Origin: Styela clava
Lineage: Eukaryota > Chordata > Ascidiacea > Stolidobranchia > Styelidae
Reading direction: 5' to 3'
Assembly (NCBI RefSeq): GCF_964204865.1
Contig: NC_135250.1
Location: forward strand, 8,122,001-8,186,000
DNA: 64,000 nucleotides
Position 1 is the stretch's first letter. Every line of letters begins with the position of its first letter. Of the stretch, positions 35,601-47,100 are shown piece after piece. The notes under the pieces are model-generated. The model was not told the DNA's origin. It was given only the letters and a program-made list of their open reading frames with translations, and did not search any database. The translations under genes and the position numbers were made by a program.

Positions 35601-37695
35601 AATATATACAGGCGAATGTTGTCGAAAGCACAACTCCACTACCCGAAAGCTATATTGGTGTTGGTTCAGGTATTAATTCGGGTCAGCTGTTTTTCGTGGC
35701 TGAAACAGAACTTTTCGTAATACAAGCAAATGTTTTCAAAATTAACAATAAAGCAGTCGATCTATCTTGGGAATATGTTTGGCCGCCCGAACATTCAAAG
35801 TCGAAGTTGCTAGAAAATGTGGTAAGCAAGAATTTACGCACTCGATGAAAAATGGAATAGTTCATGTTTATTCATTGTAGCATTTAGATTCGAGTATGCT
35901 CTCGTTAGGATAGGAGAAGGATTTACATATTTATTCCTTGGAATGAAAAGCCGATAAATCGACTCAATATGGCGAACCACTGCTTCTGTCTGGTTACCTG
36001 TTCACGTCGGGTATGGGAGTCGTGAACCAGTTATTTGTTTGGGATGCGTGGAATAAGCCGTAAACGACCATCGTTAAATCACCCAATGACTGTCATCTAT
36101 TATTACACCCAATGGAATTCAAACCTGTAAAGCCGCACAATCAGAGGCTGCATGGCTGATGGCTTGCATGTTCCTGATCCTTAGCAAGATATGCCAACCG
36201 GCGAGCCGAGTCTCAGGAAGTCGGTTGCTAATAAATTGTCGACACGTGTTTAATTCCAGAATTTAGTGTCTTGCCGTTCATATCGATTAGAATATAGTCA
36301 TACCTTGGGCGCTCTAGAAGTGTGTATACCACTATGGAGGTGACTAACTAAGTAGTCTTGTTCGTCTACTTTACATTAAGTTGAGAAACCTATGGGCAGG
36401 GGGTATATTCACTTGGCTAACACAGACAATCGTAATAGAACTCGTAATGGAACTAAATTAAGGAAAATCGGATTGGCCTAACTCTAACCTGGTACACACA
36501 CTATATACGGGAGTATCCATTCCTTGTACTATAAATAGTCCTTAGGCGCAAATTGCGTGTTCATACTCAATTATTATTCTCGTACATTTTCAGTTTATTG
36601 ATGTTTACGACTATCTTGGATATAAAATCGACATTGTCACAGTTGATGACATAAATCCAGGTGGCAGCTCTTGGAAAGTAAGTAACCTAGTTTTCTTTGT
36701 TCTCGTCAATTAACATAGTCATTCTCTCTTTTCATCAAACCAAGGAAAAACGCGTGGATAGCCAAGGTTGACTAAGATTTTGACACTCGACTCAAGGGTT
36801 CAATCTAATTTCATCATCAAGACTTGTGTGATTGTGTTTACGTAAATGGGGAACAGAAACATATAGTTCGTTTCGCGTAAACCTAAAGCATAGTTCGCAC
36901 AATGCAAGAGAGTAAATATGATTCCCATGATTTAAAACAATGTAGATAAATGTTGGTTGAAATATCGGGTCCCGCAGGACACATGGAAACTAAAAGTAAA
37001 ATTGATAGCGACTTCTTCTGTCATTACTATTTTTTTTTCTCAAAATTAAAAACCCTATGTGACTAATTTACTGTCTAACTGTAACTAAATACTGATATAT
37101 TTGTATTATGTTAAAGTATTTAATTGTGCAGTTGAATACTATTTTGAACTATTTTCCTCGTGATAAATAGGTTCAGGTGCGGCCGTTTGGACGACCAAAA
37201 TATAATTTAGACATTATGAAATGGTACGGATTTGACTACAAAGGGCCGGAAACGCAAGACGAAGACTATCTAGAAAAAACTACAAAATATGTTGAACAAG
37301 TATTTCTTTCTCAACAAAATGCAAAAGTTGAATATAATGCGGTTCACAGTGAGTTTTTTGTCTTCCACACGATAAAAACGTAGCAGGTTTCTCTTTAATC
37401 ATTAAAAAAATCAAGGCGAAATATACAACATTGGTTCGTTCGAATATTTTGCTGATAATAAATTGAAAGTCAAAAGAAACACAAGATAGTTTTTACTACG
37501 TTGTCATTATTGAGATAGTATATCTTTTATATAACTAACTTCTGACATGACATGGAAAAAAATTCAATTTTAGTCGGACGTAGTTTTATCGAGAATGTGC
37601 CAAAGTACATCAATAAAGTTGGGATTCGTCGTCCACCTTCTCATATACCAGCTGAATGGAGCGATTGTTCAGAATCTCCAACTTGTGACAAGTGA
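32671..37695 (+). CDS. Gene B: type II membrane protein paralog of gene A (10 coding exons)
   Basis: Coding exons: 32671-32818, 33451-33624, 33856-33977, 34139-34262, 34547-34630, 34974-35050, 35612-35821, 36594-36677, 37171-37348, 37574-37695. The total is 1323 nt, or 440 aa. Each exon aligns with one in gene A with identical intron phases. Residues 1-49 are Lys-rich (MAKKKGKKQK), and 50-107 carry VNSNPLIYE and DIPNQVYYKEEMDD, shared with A. Residues 108-189 hold a single copy of the unit that is repeated in A. A TM segment spans about 194-216 after RCCR. The ectodomain (about 217-440) has an NIT sequon, WEYVWPP, NLDIMKWYGFD, GIRRPPSHIPA and WSDCSESPTCDK. Intron 3 uses a GC donor (aag|gcaagt). 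Exon 2 has a duplicated acceptor. B probably represents the ancestral architecture. The function is not known; a cell-surface role is inferred from topology only. Confidence 0.85.
33389..33474 (+). repeat. 43-bp tandem duplication of an acceptor and exon start in gene B
   Basis: The 43-bp block 33389-33431, which holds the acceptor ttctttag and the first 24 bases of exon 2, is repeated exactly at 33432-33474. The downstream acceptor gives the full exon aligned to gene A. Using the upstream one reads VNSNPLI and then TAA, so it would truncate the protein. Confidence 0.95.
35908..36214 (-). repeat. tRNA-derived SINE, copy 3
   Basis: This is a diverged but near full-length relative of the 24237-24587 SINE, in intron 7 of gene B. 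It shares the tail (aggataggagaaggatttac), the body (ggcgaaccactgcttctgtc) and a degraded B box (ggtttgaattcc on the minus strand, near 36116-36127). Confidence 0.7.
36307..36517 (-). repeat. ~220-bp MITE-like repeat, copy 3 (inverted)
   Basis: This is the reverse complement of the family at 13086-13300 and 26492-26710, lying right after the SINE in gene B intron 7. It contains ggctaacacagacaatcg and taactaagtagtcttgttcg, which match the other copies in reverse. Confidence 0.7.
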
Positions 37696-38061
37696 ACTTT
37701 CTTAACCATGAAAAAGGGTTAAATTGGATTGCTTTCATCTTTAGGTGATAATATGTACCGACGACTAAGAATCGAATAGATTAAAATATCAATGCTTTCC
37801 ACGATACTACATTACGATCATAAATTATTAATTTTTCAGCAGGAGTCATATGGAGTTTCAACATTTCTGCTTTCTTGCATCGTTTTTTTTTTTGTAATTA
37901 ACCTGCTAGTTTTAGTCTTGTCTTTTTCATATTGAAATATATATATAAATATATGAATCCTGCAATGACTGAAACAGCCTTGGACGAGAGAAATTTGGTG
38001 TAAAATTTGAGGACGAAGATGCCTAAAATTAATTGTGGGTTCATCTAACCACAGTCAAAGC

Positions 38062-38067
38062 AATAAA
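38062..38067 (+). promoter_or_regulatory. Candidate polyadenylation signal of gene B
   Basis: An AATAAA hexamer lies about 370 bases after the gene B stop. I saw no other perfect copy between the stop and this point. The 37696-38450 stretch otherwise holds nothing recognised. Confidence 0.35.
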
Positions 38068-38458
38068 ACACTCACAGTGACATTTTTATTAACTAACTAA
38101 CAAATAGACAGTCTGGCTGTAATGGGAGTCAAATAACTTAAATTGCAAAATAGAGGACTTTGCATTCTGTTATGTGGTCAAAAGTCGCATTTGGCCATGA
38201 CTTGAAACCGGTAGCCTATTTGTGTAGAAGGGAAAGTGTGAATTTCTTGCTTAAAAAAATTAACCTCCAAAGCAGGTCAAATTTACGCCAGGAGCTTTCT
38301 TAAAATATATATTGCAAAATTCGAAACAATCTATCTAAGCATAACAGCGGACAATAAGTTAAGTGGTTGCAAGAAATTATAACTGGATTTTAATTGCTCA
38401 AGCTTATATTTTCTTTTCATCGTCAGTGTTAATTATAAATACAATCTATAAATTCTCA

Positions 38459-38464
38459 TTTATT
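38459..38464 (-). promoter_or_regulatory. Candidate polyadenylation signal of the methyltransferase gene
   Basis: TTTATT on the plus strand is AATAAA on the minus strand, about 120 bases downstream of the methyltransferase stop codon. Confidence 0.45.
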
Positions 38465-38582
38465 GCAGTCTATTTCGAGTAAATGTTTAATACACAGCAT
38501 TCAAAGAGCGTAACGTAGCAAGTAATGAGGAAATATGAGAAAAAAAGTTATAATAATTTAAATTATATTCAGTAAGGGATCA

Positions 38583-39425
38583 TTACAACTGAGTCAAAAT
38601 GATGGTAAAAATGGAAACTTTCATCTGCATTTTGATGTCTGCATCATCTACATTTTTCATCCCCCATGTTGTTTTGATTTCATCTCCAAGTTCCTGTAGT
38701 GTGTCTCTGTTTTTGTTTTCTTTCATCCAGTTAACATACATGCCGTGACCAGGAACAGCTAGAATAATTGCTTTCAAATCTGCCAAAGAAATGAACATGT
38801 CCGCTTCCAAATCGTTTTCCCGGGATTTAGAAATTCCTGAAACTTTCTGGAAGACATTTTCATAGCGACAAAAATATTCAAAATCTGGCGGATAGTGATC
38901 TTTGGACCAGTGTTTCATCTCATTTATAAATGATATAAGAGCTGGCATGGCAGAAATTGATTTACCGACTGGTAGAATATCCGATGTTTCGAATGCATAA
39001 ATAACAACACATCCAGTTGGCTTAAGCACTCGCTTACATTCTTGCACAAATTTCACCACGTCCATATATTGAATAGCAAATCCACAGGTTATGAGATCGA
39101 CCGTACTATCTAAAGCAGGCATATGACTTTCTTTTGCTTCTACAAATTCAATGTTTTCGGAAATATTCTTCGCTTTTGCGATACGTATTTGTTCAGAGCT
39201 GATATCGAACCCAATTATTTTTTTAAAATCTTTAGAAAACATTGTGGTCGAGCGACCGCTTCCACATCCTGCATCCAACATAAGATCATATTTCTGAACA
39301 TCTTCAGAATCTTTATTTTGCTTTATAACAAATTCCATAATTGACTTGTGAATAATATCAGGATATTCATCAATATCGTTGTCGTATTTTTCAACGACAT
39401 CGCGTTTATCGTAAAACTGTGCCAT
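38583..39425 (-). CDS. SAM-dependent methyltransferase (Methyltransf_11-like), single exon
   Basis: This is a complete intronless ORF of 280 aa. It has a class I Rossmann-fold methyltransferase core. Motif I is DAGCGSGRST (51-60), the SAM-binding glycine loop. The acidic residue after beta-2 is in IGFDIS (71-76). A post-motif stretch STVDLITCGFAIQY covers 107-120, and RVLKPTGCVVIY covers 132-143. The length and motif order fit small-molecule methyltransferases of the UbiE/Methyltransf_11 group, such as the family named after Dictyostelium DDB_G0268948. The C-terminal half should shape the substrate site; the substrate cannot be deduced. No signal peptide or membrane segment is seen, so a cytosolic enzyme is likely. 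Lack of introns next to intron-rich genes could mean a retrocopy or a naturally intronless gene. The class is confident, the reaction is not. Confidence 0.9.
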   Translation of the reverse strand: MAQFYDKRDVVEKYDNDIDEYPDIIHKSIMEFVIKQNKDSEDVQKYDLMLDAGCGSGRSTTMFSKDFKKIIGFDISSEQIRIAKAKNISENIEFVEAKESHMPALDSTVDLITCGFAIQYMDVVKFVQECKRVLKPTGCVVIYAFETSDILPVGKSISAMPALISFINEMKHWSKDHYPPDFEYFCRYENVFQKVSGISKSRENDLEADMFISLADLKAIILAVPGHGMYVNWMKENKNRDTLQELGDEIKTTWGMKNVDDADIKMQMKVSIFTIILTQL

Positions 39426-39512
39426 ATTGTTACTCGACTATAATAGCAATACCACACTGTAAATCAAATAGATTTAAAAAGATACCATCTCCTCTTTATC
39501 TTTACTACTGCG

Positions 39513-39522
39513 AATATATAAA
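39513..39522 (-). promoter_or_regulatory. TATA-like element upstream of the methyltransferase gene
   Basis: The minus-strand string tttatatatt lies about 90 bases upstream of the ATG at 39425. The spacing suits a TATA box with a short 5' UTR, but AT-rich DNA makes chance matches common. Confidence 0.3.
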
Positions 39523-39525
39523 CTT

Positions 39526-40697
39526 TCAAATTCTAAGCGAAATTATGCATGATTGCACCAAAGATTATGTGACATCGATGAAAACATTTATCATTGGCGC
39601 TAAAAGGTAACCGTTTAAAATAGGTAATCAACAGAAGTTAAATGCTGTATATGGAGTGGCCATCCTTCCCATGAACGCCGTACTTTGTCAGGATATTTTT
39701 CAGTCAAAAAAAATTTAAATAGTAACTTGCTAGACTTCTGAAAACGCTATTGTTATCAGTTTGTTTTACACCACAAGCAAGAACGGTGTCTAGTTTAATT
39801 CTGTACTTAATCTAATGCGTAGGAATAACCGTAGATCCAATTTTTAATTTAAACTTTGTTAATATTGGACTGATTGATATAAAATAATAATAAATTAATC
39901 TCTGTGCGATAACCACTATGTACGAGTCCACCAACACTTTCAAACAGTAACTAAGAACATAGCTTAAATTGCTTGTTATTAAAATTGTATAATGAAGCAC
40001 AGGTAGTCTTCAATACTACAGAGCCAGAAAGACTGGACTATCACCAATGTCTTCTACCCAATAGAGCACGCTATATTTAAAATTGGTATTTGATAGTAAA
40101 CAAACAAACTATATTTGTTCAACTGGAACTTATGAATGAATATCCGTTAAATCAAATGACGAAAACGATCGAATGGCGCCTATACCTAACTCATATTATT
40201 CCAAAATTTAAAAGCAAACACTTGAAGTCGCAATCTTGAATTGTTCTCATGGTGATAAATTGACCATCATATTAGTTGTGAACTTGTGAGCATGGATAGG
40301 AAATTAATGGGCTGATGAGTGTTTATTTATTGATATTGAGGTCTAGTCGGGAAAATTCCAATTTCTTATTTTCTCAAACATATACGACCTGAACAAAAAC
40401 TAGAATTATAATAAAAAACGAACTATATAAGCAAAACCACTAACTTTTCAAGATCTGAAATACCGAGGGAAAAATCAATCTTTTCGTAAGCAGACCTTTT
40501 CACATTTGATTCAACAAAAACGATTGAACAAAAACCTAATTTATTTGCTCATCTCGAACAGGAAGTACCAGATACAGGTCCCACTCTAATTTATAGCCAT
40601 CCCTTACCTGGGTCAATTGATTGAATATTAATACATGCGTATTCTGAGATTTGGTAAATGACCAGTATTTATTATGTATGGTATAAATCCAATTGCA

Positions 40698-40755
<58 letters not shown>

Positions 40756-43700
40756 CCGTCGCTCTTGCAGACTAATTTATAATTTTATTCAACATTCATT
40801 AGCAAATTAAATGTAGTAGTCCTTATGTCTATGATCATCCTTTTAATTTTTCAAAAACCCAATTCAAAAAACTTTTTTGATGTAATATTTCATTTTTGAA
40901 TATTTCATTTTAGACGAGCATCTTTTACCACGAGAGAGCAGAGTGGAGTCATATAGGGATCGCTCTGGAATTTCGCCATATTTGAGAAATTTTTATTGGT
41001 TGAAAAATGCCGAAAACACCGTTTTTTTATCATTGTAATCAGAAGACAGTTGCTACGTGTTGTGGAACTGCAACTGTAAGAACAGCGACTCAATTTTATC
41101 AAAGTTTTGTATCCAATTTATAGTTAAATATTCTGTTGATAAAGACAAGCGTAGGAGGTAAAGCATGTCAAGATCCACATAAATAGAACAGCAAAATCTT
41201 TTCTATTGGAGAACGAGAAATTGCGTTTGCAAAGATCTGTATAACTAAAAATGGAAATATACTTTTTCCCTTTAAAGATACATTTTTTTATTGTCCTTAG
41301 CATTTTTATGTCAATTTAATGTACTTCCAATTTTAAAGTTTATATGTTAGTTTTTAGTTTATGTGTATTAGTCTTCGGTTTTTGCGTTATATTTGAGTAA
41401 TATTTATCCGAAAGTTCAGGACAAAATGCTATTTTGCAAAGTCCTTAATAACTTTTTTTTATAATATTAACAAAGAAAAATGTTATTTTTCCGATGAATT
41501 TTTGAAAGCCGTAACGTGAAATTATGTTAAATTTATGACAAATAGGATAATCTCAAATATACCACATCTATAACTTTTCAATCAGAGAGATAGACAATTT
41601 TTATATTATTTATTGGATTGAAATTTGGATAAAAGTTTTATCCGGTAATTGGCTTGGGTTCCTCCAACGTATCATGTCTTGGCATTGCGTGTCAGCTTTC
41701 CGTGCTTTATATTAGCTAAATCATAATATCTCAATCGAAGCGGAAGGGTTTAATGGTTTCTCGCGATAAAACATTACGTAGGTCACCTATGATTTGTAAC
41801 CAAAAGTTGATTGTCGGAAGTACATTTAAAAAAATCGGAAAATCAACTTTTACTTTTACTGTTATGATTGAGACTTTTATTAAATAGTGAGACTATATAT
41901 TAATAATCGTAGGCGCAGTATAACGTACTCCATTTAACAAATCCCCTTAGAGTGAAAATTTCTCGAACATCGAAATAGTTATACTCCACATTACATGTGA
42001 AAATCACCCGCCTTTTAAATAGCATTGAATATCTCAAGAATAGAAGCGGAAAAACAAACAGCCTTAACAAAACGCTCACATTGAGGTTGCAAATCCCAAT
42101 TGTTGAAGGCAAACATTCAGTCGGTTTGTTGTCTTAGGTTGGTATAACACCTTCTTCAGCGAAACGTACTCTCGAGCAGGGACAGTTATTTGAGAGCGCC
42201 GTCATAGGGATGGTTTTATCTATTGGTAAAGCAATGAAAACGTATTCAATCTTAACTTGACAACGTTCGCAGTAAAGCATAACGTTACATTGGTGGTAAT
42301 ATCAGTATATATGAGGCAATATTTCTTAGTATTACTTAGACAACTTCGATTCGAGAATCACAGAAAACTTAGTTGGTCAGTTTTTTTTAGATTTTACCCT
42401 CGCCTTACTATTGTCAAATAAATCAGCTAGAGGTGTCGCCGAAACGTTCTGGCTAAAACGGAAATATTCTAGCAGTTGGTATTTTCATTTCCCAAGCGAG
42501 TGTATGGGATTATTAGAGAATCGTGCTGGCTACAGTTAGCATTCAAAATTTCGTATTAGATAATTACTAGCTTTCAGGTGTACTAACCCAAATTCCTACG
42601 TTACCTTTGTATTTTTGTTCTATTCATTATTATATTACTTCTCTGTTGTAAAAGTTCAAAGAAATAAAAAGTAATAGGACAGAAACGCTCCTAATATGAT
42701 CAAATTTAGTAAATCCCTGAATTAACCAACTATTCTGAGATTTTGGCGAGTAATTTTGCTTTTATAAACATATACAAAATATCACCACAAAAATAGTATG
42801 AAAATTAGGATAACAAACGATAACATCGGTGTAATTTTGGGCAGTGTTTCGTCACTATTAACTACAAATTCCTATGAAGAGTACTTGAGTAAAGGCCAGG
42901 TACTTTCCAGACTGCTTTATGCCATGTATATAGTAATAATGTATTACCCTATACAAGCAAATTGGCGCTTGGTAAAAAATCAAGAATCATGTTTTGCCTC
43001 TCTTTGAATCATCCCGATAATTCGATATATGGCTAATTAGGTAATATCGATTTTTGGAGCCTTTTATTTTGAAAGATGATGTAACGTATTTTGTTTGCGT
43101 AAAAATTTGTTTTATTTCCACCCAGTTATTTCAGGTAAATAATTGTGCCATTTAGTCAGCAAAATTTTGATTTAATGCGATGTTTTAGATTGTCACAAGG
43201 TTGGATCAATTACCGAGTTCTAGGTGGTTCCCATTTTTAGGTATTTTGTACCTACCGGAAACCTTTAGTTATTCAATTTGTTACACCCTGTGTAAGTTGA
43301 TAGGTTTGCCTCGGTTGTAGAATAAGAAGGAATTGACCCACTCTTTTTAGGCACTACTTGATCATTGCGCTGAGTTTTATGCTGAAATGTTCGGCGCGAC
43401 TTCAAATCGAAATATTTCAGACGCCAACGTATCGGACGTCGATGTGAAAAAATGTCCGTTGAAGACGGCGCCCCATGTTGTACACAAGGTTTATTTATTC
43501 AGGCTGTGTTAGGGCATTCATATCAATATACCTAGCTCTTAGTATGAATAGACGACATAGTAATATGGTTGATTTGTTAGGAATTTTTACATCGGACTTT
43601 ACTACGTCTTTCGCGGGATTGAGTCTCATGGATGGGTCGAGAATGTTTCGCAAATGGAAGCGACAGGATAAAGCCACGAATGACCATTAATCAATTAATG

Positions 43701-44124
43701 ACGAGTCTACATGACGGTTCCAATTTTCGATGTTGATTTTCGTAATTTAGTTGTCTACATACCAGTATTGTTTCGTATGGTATCGTATTCCCAACTTATG
43801 TGTTTTATTGAATACCAACGTAACTTAAGATCTTTAAAGGTAAATACACCTGTAGCGTCAGTGCTCGCTCGATGACTTGTCGTATGGTATTTCTACGGTA
43901 TATATATATGTAAAACAGATGGAAGAATTTTGAATTTTTAGTAATATTTTCTCTGCCTGTCAGAAACGTCATTTGTTTAAGAATATTGATTATTTTGTAT
44001 GATTTTTTGCTTAACAAGGTGTTTTATTGATTTTTCCGGCTAGATTATTCGACACAAGCCCAATATGTTTCATAGATGATGTCATTCATTAGGGTTAATT
44101 GTCGATGAATTGCGCAAAACATTC
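39526..44124. other. Intergenic stretch between the methyltransferase and GLIS
   Basis: No supported gene. A long (TA)n microsatellite occupies about 40706-40752. The rest is AT-rich unique-looking DNA with only short chance ORFs. It may contain distal regulatory DNA of GLIS, but nothing specific was recognised. Confidence 0.5.
40706..40752. repeat. (TA)n microsatellite
   Basis: This is an uninterrupted TA dinucleotide run of about 47 bases. Confidence 0.95.
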
Positions 44125-44132
44125 TGACGTCA
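44125..44132. promoter_or_regulatory. Perfect CRE palindrome upstream of GLIS
   Basis: TGACGTCA, the full CREB/ATF site, lies 63 bases before the GLIS ATG, within the presumed 5' UTR or core promoter. Confidence 0.45.
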
Positions 44133-44194
44133 CAAAGCATATTCTCCATTAAGTGCTGATAGTGGTTTCAGAAAAGATTAGATATACCGATGAA

Positions 44195-47100
44195 ATGAAT
44201 CGTGATAATAACAACAACAACAACGATTTACGAGAATACGGTACAAACAAACCGATTGCCGGACTTCGGGAGTTTTCCGGTTATGGAACAGATTCGGACG
44301 ACCATCACCGGATGTCTGCGGATTCAGGAATCAATTCTTCTTATGATTTTAGCGGCCAACAAGGATATTCAGAACCGAGTACTGCAGGCGAACAGGGCAC
44401 ACAAAATATGAACTTTCACTCCCAACAGCATCCAAACGGACAAATGATGAATATGTATAATGACGTGGCGCAACATCATCCGGAAATGCAACACTTTCGT
44501 CCCGGAAGTATTGCTAGGTATGTAATAAAATAATAATCTGTGTTGTCATGACATTTTGATTTCTGCTGTTTTTTAATACAATACATCAGATTCACGCGTA
44601 GACTAACAATGTAGGGGAGGCCAATTATTTTCGCGTGGAAATTTCATGTGACGTAAAAGATTGTGACGTCATGACTTTCAAAACTTTCCACAGGTTACGC
44701 TTTTCACCGTTCAGCTCAGATAGTATATAAAATTCAACGTGGCAATACGCGTGACGTACTTTCTCAGTTGGTGCATTGTGTCATCTTTAATATTCAACGC
44801 CTCTAATAAGTGAACTTTTGTGCCAACCTGGGATCAAATTGAAAAGCTATAACACAGTCATTGTCAAATCTTCTAATCTATGCAAAGAACAAAATTTAAA
44901 ATTTTAATAAAGTGCGAAGAACGTTTATTTAAAAATGTCAGTAAATTTAGCACGAAATATGTGTAAACACCTAAATTTACCAGGGCGAATCAGTGGTCAG
45001 TTATGCCTTGTCAAATTCACACTTGTAGCCTCTTTTTACAAGAAAGATACCAAACAATGAAACCCATAACAGCAATGTGATTACATAGCGACGAATTGCA
45101 AATACGATGGGTTCAAATATAAAATGAGTTCAATAATTTTATATCTATTCCATAATTAACCCATTAAAGCAAATCCGTCTGCTGAAAATAAAACAATACA
45201 GCTTCGATTACACAGCTGTTCAAAATAGATAATTTTTTTTTTTATCTTTTCGCGTCGCATAATAATTTTATTATTTTATGAAATTTCGGTTGGGTATCGA
45301 GGTGGAAATATGCGAGAATCTTCCATTTTTAATCATGAAACTTGAATATTGTTTCATAATTAAACTTATACTCAAATCAAAAAGCAAATTCAAAGCAATA
45401 ACCAAGTTAAGCTATGCAAAAAATACAATTTTATTGATCTTCTATTCATATATTCAATATTAAAAAATAGAATAGTTTTTTTTATTTTAAATTTTTTTTC
45501 CACAAAAATGTTTATTAAAATATACTTGCCCGAACACTCTTCTTTGAATGTGACTTTTATTCACGAAACATTTTAGTATAGGCAACCGGGTATTAGGCTC
45601 AGCTTTGATTCGAAGACTATTAGCATTGGAAATCTTTTATATTATTGTAATGTGGCTCGAACAAAAAAACTGTCCGTGGCCATTTTTCACCAAGTTTTTT
45701 CCTTCATGTTGATAGCATATGAATAAATATTCAATTACAGGTCTATGGCAATGAGTCCGGCTCATTCCATTTGTTCGAGTACTATGAGTCCCTTAGCTTC
45801 GGAGCAGATGCAACAACAACGGAATGGATGTCCAAGGATAAGAGTACAACCGGAAACGCCGTGCCCTCCATCGCAAACCGGAACTCCGGTTCCACCAGCT
45901 AACGCTAAATCTCCTTTTGGACCGGTGAGTGATTGCGTTAAAATTTTTTGAAGTGCAAAAAAGAAATAATTGTTTGAAAAGTTCTCTGTGTGATTCCGAG
46001 TGAAGTTTCTGAATTAATGGGGTTAGGATGAAACTGACCAGTAATCAAATTCAGAAAATAACATGTAATAATGTATTTTATGTGTTTATAATAAATATCA
46101 ATGTCGCAGTTTTTAGAATACTTAAAAATAGACTCGTTTTTTTTGCTATAAGTTGGATTACTAGCCTTGTTTGTTCCTATATATATATATATATTGGTAT
46201 ATTCCATATGGGTACATTTAAGAATTAGGATCGAAAAAGCAATAGCAAATATGGTTGGTTTATTTGAGTTCGTGCTTTTTCTACTTGAGTTTGTTGCTTT
46301 GGTTTTGCTGCTTTCCAGAATTCACCATTTTATATTTGTGCGACATATCCTGTGATATCCATTTAAACTTTGTACCATTAAGCTATGTAAGATCTTTATT
46401 ACTGAAATGAAAAAATTATGTGAAAAAAAGTTGTGCAATATAACAGAGTCAATATGAGTGACTTTTAATACAAGCTGTCACCTAAGTCCATTTAGTACTG
46501 AATGACAAGTTGCCAACGACAATTGGCACGCTCACAGCCAATTCAATATATCCCAGCGCAACCTACCCCTGATGCAAATCGAAACTTAGGTTTATATTGC
46601 TATACAGTTTGAAATTTCGATTTGTTCTGCAGATTGCAGCCATGTCGCCGAGGAACCAATTACAAGAACATTTTTCCCAACTAAGAGTCAGGCAAAGTAC
46701 AACTCCGATGACACATTTTCAGGCACAGGTAAAAGCTCACCATATTTATAAAATAAATATCACGACATAATCGGTCTCAAACTTTATTTTGGTATTTGGA
46801 CACGAATTATGAATATGGGACGCGTTTCTAAATTGTTGTTGTTGTTAGTCTTGATGAGATAGATGCTAGAGGTTATTATTGTGGAGCATCGCTTTTCTCT
46901 GCTACCACTGGGCATATTGATTTCGATTTTTTAGTACTCGAAGTTGGAAGAAGACCTTCGAAGGTTAAGCTTACACGTCATAAGAGGCTCGATATTTCAC
47001 ACAAAATTTGATTTATTTTATGACGATTTATTTTAATTTATGGGAGACTTATTTTGACATTCGACTTTGTATCCGTAAAAAATTTCAGCATTGTTTTTAA

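Noticed and set aside
40706-40752. CRISPR-like or regulatory repeat
   Set aside because: It is a plain (TA)n microsatellite in eukaryotic DNA.
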